Positions 63,721 through 64,000 of a stretch of DNA of 64,000 nt are shown here, one piece after another (position 1 is the stretch's first letter; every line of letters begins with the position of its first letter). Made by a program: the position numbers and the translations under genes. The DNA comes from Paraburkholderia nodosa DSM 21604. Its GTDB lineage: Bacteria > Pseudomonadota > Gammaproteobacteria > Burkholderiales > Burkholderiaceae. The stretch spans positions 1 to 64,000 of the forward strand of contig NZ_JAFA01000036.1 in the NCBI RefSeq assembly GCF_000519185.1, written 5' to 3'. The notes under the pieces are model-generated. The model had not been told where the DNA came from. It saw only the letters and a program-made list of their open reading frames with translations, and searched no databases.

Positions 63721-64000
63721 GATGGCACGGATCGGCACGTGTAATGTCCCGATCGGAGCATCACTGAATACGCGGTGGCAAAACATCCTGGCTGGCATGA
63801 CGTCGGAGCTTCGTGATCCGGAGCGAAGCCAATTATCGCCACGGGCTCGGTGCAATCCGGAATGGCCTTGCGTGGCTGCTCCAGGCTTGTCGGGCTCGGT
63901 GCCCAGGTTTTCACGACATAGTGGCCTTGTCCGGCCGCTTCGGGCGGTGGTCGGCCATGAACAGACGGTCGCTGTTGCGGGTTAGATCGTTGACAATGTT
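63721..64000. other. Window end: unresolved sequence
   Basis: Open frames exist on both strands: plus from 63722 (MARIGTCNVPIGASLNTRWQ) and minus from 63914 (MKTWAPSPTSLEQPRKAIPD). Neither is recognised and neither has a convincing start context. It might be intergenic DNA or part of a mobile element continuing beyond 64000. No ClpV coding sequence is seen here. Confidence 0.4.

Noticed and set aside
1..64000. tRNA or rRNA genes
   Set aside because: No tRNA-like cloverleaf or rRNA sequence was recognised by eye, including near the recombinase remnants. A tRNA scan would be needed to exclude them fully.

Overview
The window is GC-rich proteobacterial DNA. Codon use and gene content (Rhs/VgrG type VI secretion with PpkA/PppA/TagF/TagH, a Burkholderia-style two-partner adhesin-toxin locus, and the TAAQNE pretoxin motif) point to Burkholderiaceae, most likely Burkholderia, Paraburkholderia or Caballeronia. 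The species cannot be fixed from sequence reading alone.

Region 1 (1-15 kb) is an accessory region full of decayed genes. It opens with the 5' part of an IS3-type orfA, a RES-domain fragment and an unrecognised two-membrane-helix protein (1097-2230). Next comes a frameshifted, truncated large NTPase pseudogene (about 2240-3392). An intact two-gene Gabija anti-phage system follows: GajA, an OLD-type ATPase/Toprim nuclease, at 3654-5372, and GajB, a UvrD-like helicase, at 5376-7004. After it lie small orphan genes, two diverged copies of a tyrosine-recombinase 3' end in the same orientation (about 9.6-10.0 and 13.2-13.6 kb), an orphan scrap of a CdiA pretoxin region (10513-10661), a membrane protein and two lipoproteins. 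A COG4190-like HTH protein with a one-base frameshift after its apparent start and a small gene with an in-frame amber stop complete the region.

Region 2 (14.7-31.3 kb, minus strand) is a two-partner secretion/contact-dependent-inhibition-like locus. Its transcription order is a short FHA-type exoprotein (717 aa), a TpsB/FhaC-type outer-membrane transporter, a periplasmic parvulin-type prolyl isomerase, a giant CdiA-like exoprotein (3731 aa) with a C-terminal toxin candidate, and a candidate immunity gene joined to it by an ATGA overlap. A dedicated isomerase between transporter and toxin, and two exoproteins around one transporter, are the unusual points.

Region 3 (31.7-34.2 kb) holds a DUF2846-type lipoprotein and an M48 metallopeptidase.

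Region 4 (34.3-63.7 kb) is a type VI secretion system. A minus-strand run of about 26 kb encodes TssJ-TssK-TssL-TssM-TagF-PpkA-TssA-TssB-TssC-Hcp-TssE-TssF-TssG-VgrG, a VgrG accessory protein, a TPR protein, and an Rhs toxin with PAAR-like N-terminus and its immunity candidate. A divergent plus-strand operon encodes a small lipoprotein, the FHA protein TagH and the PP2C phosphatase PppA. No ClpV/TssH gene is visible. Both large toxins end in the same arrangement: a variable C-terminal domain followed by a short gene whose ATG overlaps the toxin stop codon.
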